Source: Paracoccaceae bacterium
GTDB taxonomy: Bacteria; Pseudomonadota; Alphaproteobacteria; Rhodobacterales; Rhodobacteraceae
Direction of reading: 5' to 3'
Assembly: GCA_015485375.1 (NCBI GenBank)
Contig: WFTU01000265.1
Coordinates: 1-8,025 of the forward strand
Length of the DNA: 8,025 nucleotides
The notes beneath the pieces were generated by a model, which searched no databases, was not told where the DNA came from, and saw only the letters and a program-made list of their open reading frames with translations. Made by a program: the position numbers and the translations under genes. This document shows, piece after piece, positions 5,550 to 8,025 of the stretch (positions are counted from its first letter, which is position 1; the number at the start of each line of letters is the position of its first letter).

Positions 5550-5568
5550 GCGGAAAATCGCGCCCGAT
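5538..5568 (-). terminator. Hairpin after the metallophosphoesterase gene, no U-tract
   Basis: ATCGGGC at 5538-5544 pairs with GCCCGAT at 5562-5568 (7 bp), extended by GCG/CGC (5550-5552 with 5559-5561) after a bulge. It begins 12 bases beyond the stop codon of the minus-strand gene. No T-run follows, so it could be a Rho-dependent or 3'-protecting hairpin, and it overlaps the tRNA-Gly promoter. Confidence 0.3.
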
Positions 5569-5580
5569 CGAGATAATTTT

Positions 5581-6399
5581 CTATTCCGGCAGAGCGTCGC
5601 GGCAAGGGGGAACATCCTCCTCGGCGAACTGGAAATCCTCGGTATGGACGATGACGCTGTCCGGATACAGCAGCACCAGACCGTAGGCTCCCGGCTCGCC
5701 CGAGGACATGGAGGGTTCCAGCCCGTTCAGCACCAGCGGGGTCTGGATAACGGGGCTTTTGAACACGGTGAAGCTGATGCCCTCGACCGTGCCGGAGATC
5801 GTGCGGTGCAGGTGGCCGGTGAAGATATGGGCGATGTTCGGGTAACTTTTGACAACGTCCAGAAACGCGCGGTCGTTGGTCAGGCGGATCGCGTCCATCC
5901 CGTCGAGGCCGACAGCAAAAGCGGGGTGGTGGGTGAAGACCAGTATACGGCGCCCGCCGGCGTCCTCCAGTGCGGCTTTGAACCATGCCATGCGGGTCTC
6001 GCACAGCAGGCCGGAGTGGTGGTAGTTGCGATAGGGCGGGCCGTCGAGCGTATCGAGCATGATCAGACGGGTATCGCCCACATCGGCCACGCTTTGCACG
6101 AAGCCGTCGCTGGTTGGTGTTTCGGGCAGCACCGCCAGCAGGTTGTCGCGGTTGTCATGGTTGCCGCACATCAGCGAGACCGGAATCGGGCAGGCATCGA
6201 GCAGCGGTTTCAGGCGCTCGTATTCGGCAATCTTGCCGGAATTGGCCAGATCGCCCATCAGCACCAGCCGCTCGGCATCGGGGTGGTTTTTCAGCGCGTG
6301 TTCCAGCCCCTCGGCAAAGCGCTCCAGGGTTTCGATACCGATGATGGTCTTGTCCGCCTCGCGGATGTGCAAATCGGTGAAGATCAGGATTTTCTGCAT
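5581..6399 (-). CDS. Class III cyclic-nucleotide phosphodiesterase-like metallophosphoesterase (CpdA/GpdQ type)
   Basis: This 272-residue cytoplasmic calcineurin-like phosphoesterase hydrolyses phosphodiesters at a two-metal centre. All five family motifs are present in order: DxH at Asp9 and His11 (FTDLHI), GD at 49-50 (LMGDLANSG), GNHD at 79-82, the lone His in FTHHP near 157-158, and GHLH at 195-198. Length and arrangement match the CpdA (cAMP phosphodiesterase) and GpdQ (glycerophosphodiesterase) group, so 3',5'-cAMP is a plausible substrate, but the substrate cannot be decided from sequence. I chose ATG 6399 because the conserved strand QKILIFTDLH starts directly there; the open frame continues upstream, but that part is Arg-rich and overlaps the end of pncA in another frame. 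No clear Shine-Dalgarno precedes it. It follows pncA by 65 bases on the same strand and probably shares its transcript, although an inverted repeat occupies the gap. Confidence 0.9.
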   Translation of the reverse strand: MQKILIFTDLHIREADKTIIGIETLERFAEGLEHALKNHPDAERLVLMGDLANSGKIAEYERLKPLLDACPIPVSLMCGNHDNRDNLLAVLPETPTSDGFVQSVADVGDTRLIMLDTLDGPPYRNYHHSGLLCETRMAWFKAALEDAGGRRILVFTHHPAFAVGLDGMDAIRLTNDRAFLDVVKSYPNIAHIFTGHLHRTISGTVEGISFTVFKSPVIQTPLVLNGLEPSMSSGEPGAYGLVLLYPDSVIVHTEDFQFAEEDVPPCRDALPE

Positions 6400-6412
6400 G
6401 GGGCGGCCTGTT

Positions 6413-6442
6413 CGTGCTTGTTCGTCCGGTATCGTAAGCACG
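6413..6442. repeat. Inverted repeat between pncA and the metallophosphoesterase gene
   Basis: CGTGCTT at 6413-6419 is complementary to AAGCACG at 6436-6442, a perfect 7-bp dyad with a 16-base centre in the 65-base gap between two co-oriented genes. It starts 14 bases upstream of the metallophosphoesterase ATG. It may be an operator, or an RNA hairpin that modulates read-through or translation of the second gene. No T-run follows. Confidence 0.4.
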
Positions 6443-6464
6443 CCGCGGGCAGATTCGGCAATCT

Positions 6465-7073
6465 TTATCCGAGGACGACTCCGGCGGCCTGCATTTCGTC
6501 GATCGCTGCAGCCAGCGAACCGTCGAGGTCGATGGCGCGGCAGGCCTGCATGTCCACGCTGACAGCGAAGCCGCATCGCGCCGCATCGACAGCGGAGTAG
6601 CGCACGCAGAAATCGGTGGCGAGACCGGCCAGAACCAGACGGGAAATCCCGCGTTCACGCAGATAGCCCGCAAGGCCGGTCGGGGTTTTGTGGTCATTCT
6701 CGAAAAACGCCGAGTAGCTGTCGAGCTGCGGGTTGTTCCCCTTGCGCAGGATCAGGCTGGCGGCACCGGTTTGCAGGTCCGGATGGAAGGCGGCGCCATG
6801 GCTGCCCTGCACACAATGGGTCGACCAGAGGGTCTGCGGCCCGTAGGGCAGCGTGGTTTGCGTAAACGGCGGCGCATCATGGTGTTCGGCAAAGGAGATG
6901 TGGCCGGCGGGGTGCCAGTCCTGCGTCAGCACGACCAGCGGGAAATCCGCCTGCAGGGCGTTGATACGGGGGATGACCCCCTCGCCGTCCGGCACCGCCA
7001 ATGCACCGCCGGAGCAGAAATCGTTCTGCACGTCGATGATAATCAGGGCGGTGTCGGTGTTTTGCCGGGCCAC
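6465..7073 (-). CDS. pncA: Nicotinamidase (nicotinamide deamidase)
   Basis: PncA hydrolyses nicotinamide to nicotinate and ammonia in the cytoplasm, feeding PncB in NAD salvage; enzymes of this family also act on pyrazinamide. The 202-residue isochorismatase-fold protein carries the full catalytic triad: Asp14 (IIIDVQNDF), Lys111 (LILRKGNN) and Cys156 (GLATDFCVRYS). The metal ligands Asp52, His54 (QDWHPAGH) and His86 (STHCVQGS) are also present. Length matches the bacterial enzyme (about 200-215). The start is GTG at 7073-7071, with GGAG at 7083-7080 lying inside the end of pyc and 6 bases upstream. The gene follows pyc after only 3 bases, so it is very likely co-transcribed and translationally linked with pyruvate carboxylase. 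Confidence 0.96.
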   Translation of the reverse strand: MARQNTDTALIIIDVQNDFCSGGALAVPDGEGVIPRINALQADFPLVVLTQDWHPAGHISFAEHHDAPPFTQTTLPYGPQTLWSTHCVQGSHGAAFHPDLQTGAASLILRKGNNPQLDSYSAFFENDHKTPTGLAGYLRERGISRLVLAGLATDFCVRYSAVDAARCGFAVSVDMQACRAIDLDGSLAAAIDEMQAAGVVLG

Positions 7074-7076
7074 GGG

Positions 7077-8025
7077 TTACTCCATCTCCACCAGCAGGTC
7101 CTTGGCATCGACCTGTGATCCGGCGCTGACGTGGACGGCCTTGATGGTGCCGTCGCGGTCGGCGTGGATGCCGGTTTCCATTTTCATCGCCTCGATGGTC
7201 AGCAGCATGTCGCCTTCCTTGACCTCCTGCCCTGCGGTGACGCAGACGGTGGCGATCAGGCCGGGCATGGGGGCGCCGATGTGGTTCGGGTTGCCGAGTT
7301 CGGCCTTCGGGCGTTTGGCGGTGGTGGCGGCGACCTTGCGGTTGGCGACGCGGATGTTGCGGGGCTGGCCGTTGAGTTCGAAGAACACCTTGGCCTCGCC
7401 GTCCTCGTTGGTGTCGCCCACCGCTTGCAGGCGGATTTCCAGCGTCTTGCCGGGGTCGATCTCGGCGGAGATTTCCTCGCCCGGCTCCATGCCGTAGAAG
7501 AAGGTCTTCGTCGGCAGGGTCCGCACAGGGCCGTATTCGCGGTGGCGGCCCATGTAGTCGAGGAACACCTTGGGATACATGAGGTAGCCGCAGAGGTCCT
7601 CGTCATCCACGGTGAACCCTTCGAGTTCATTTGACAGATCGGCGCGCGTGGCCTCCAGATCGGTGGGGGGCAGGTGTTTGCCGGGGCGCTCGGTATTGGG
7701 TTTCTCGCCCTTCAGAACCTTGGCGACGAAAGCGGGCGGGAAGCCGCCCGGAGGCTGGCCGAGGTTGCCGCGCATCATGTCGATCACGGAATCGGGGAAG
7801 GCGACGTCTACGTCGGGATCCTCGACCTGTGCGCGGGTCAGGCCTTGGCTGACCATCATCAGGGCCATGTCGCCGACGACCTTCGACGAGGGCGTGACCT
7901 TGACGATATCGCCGAACATTTCGTTGACGTCGGCATAGGCCTGCGCGACCTCGTGCCAGCGTTCCTCCAGCCCGAGCGAGCGCGCCTGTGCCTTGAGGTT
8001 GGTGAACTGGCCGCCCGGCATTTCG
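7077..8025 (-). CDS. pyc: Pyruvate carboxylase, C-terminal part (cut by window edge)
   Basis: Pyruvate carboxylase makes oxaloacetate from pyruvate, bicarbonate and ATP using biotin, refilling the TCA cycle. About 315 C-terminal residues are visible of a family length near 1150; the N-terminal biotin carboxylase and most of the carboxyltransferase domain lie beyond position 8025. Counting from the Met codon at 8021-8019, the fragment starts in the carboxyltransferase domain (EMPGGQFTNL) and continues with the conserved VVGDMALMMV at 48-57. Next comes the tetramerisation/allosteric region with TKTFFYGMEPGEE at 171-183. It ends with a biotin carrier domain, GAPMPG at 249-254 and EAMKMET at 277-283, in which Lys280 (codon 7184-7182) is the biotinylated residue. 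The TAA stop is followed 3 bases later by the pncA GTG. Biotin-dependent relatives such as oxaloacetate decarboxylase are unlikely because of the pyruvate-carboxylase-type middle region. Confidence 0.95.
   Translation of the reverse strand, partial: EMPGGQFTNLKAQARSLGLEERWHEVAQAYADVNEMFGDIVKVTPSSKVVGDMALMMVSQGLTRAQVEDPDVDVAFPDSVIDMMRGNLGQPPGGFPPAFVAKVLKGEKPNTERPGKHLPPTDLEATRADLSNELEGFTVDDEDLCGYLMYPKVFLDYMGRHREYGPVRTLPTKTFFYGMEPGEEISAEIDPGKTLEIRLQAVGDTNEDGEAKVFFELNGQPRNIRVANRKVAATTAKRPKAELGNPNHIGAPMPGLIATVCVTAGQEVKEGDMLLTIEAMKMETGIHADRDGTIKAVHVSAGSQVDAKDLLVEME

Overview
The window looks like a chromosomal segment of a high-GC alphaproteobacterium, most likely a Rhodobacterales (Rhodobacter/Roseobacter-type) member. 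This rests on the GC-rich coding sequence, alphaproteobacterial-style proteins (PncB, a short RecJ, a two-domain Usp, a pyruvate carboxylase), TTG-type -35 tRNA promoters and an FNR/FixK-like box before the Usp gene. The taxonomic call is an inference from protein character, not a database match.

Left part (3-3369, + strand): a compact run made of a small two-helix membrane protein, pncB (nicotinate phosphoribosyltransferase) and recJ (single-strand DNA exonuclease). The gaps are 2 bases and a one-base TGATG stop/start overlap, so this is probably one transcription unit. Next (3403-3533) is a tRNA-Glu(UUC) gene with its own promoter and an unusual 10-bp leader/trailer complementarity. At 3571-4486 lies a tandem universal stress protein gene with an FNR-type dyad about 41 bases upstream of its predicted transcription start.

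Middle part (4487-5428): the least ordinary section. Convergent to usp is a lone 114-residue minus-strand gene (4844-5188) of unknown function with a GTG start and a very strong Shine-Dalgarno. Between the two genes is a non-coding stretch (about 4585-4799) dense in nested and mutually exclusive inverted repeats, a good candidate for a structured RNA or other folded element. These sequences use more AT-rich codons and spacers than their neighbours and are bracketed by tRNA-Glu and tRNA-Gly.

Right part (5429-8025, minus strand, read right to left): the 3' end of pyc (pyruvate carboxylase, cut by the window edge), pncA (nicotinamidase, 3 bases after pyc), a class III cyclic-nucleotide-phosphodiesterase-like metallophosphoesterase, and tRNA-Gly(GCC).

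Functionally, pncA (nicotinamide to nicotinate) and pncB (nicotinate to nicotinate mononucleotide) are consecutive steps of Preiss-Handler NAD salvage, here on opposite strands on either side of the tRNA/usp/orphan segment. The rest is housekeeping (DNA repair, anaplerosis, tRNAs) plus a probable oxygen- or redox-responsive Usp. I see no phage, IS, CRISPR or defence genes. The structured intergenic region and the orphan gene are the places most likely to hold something undescribed.
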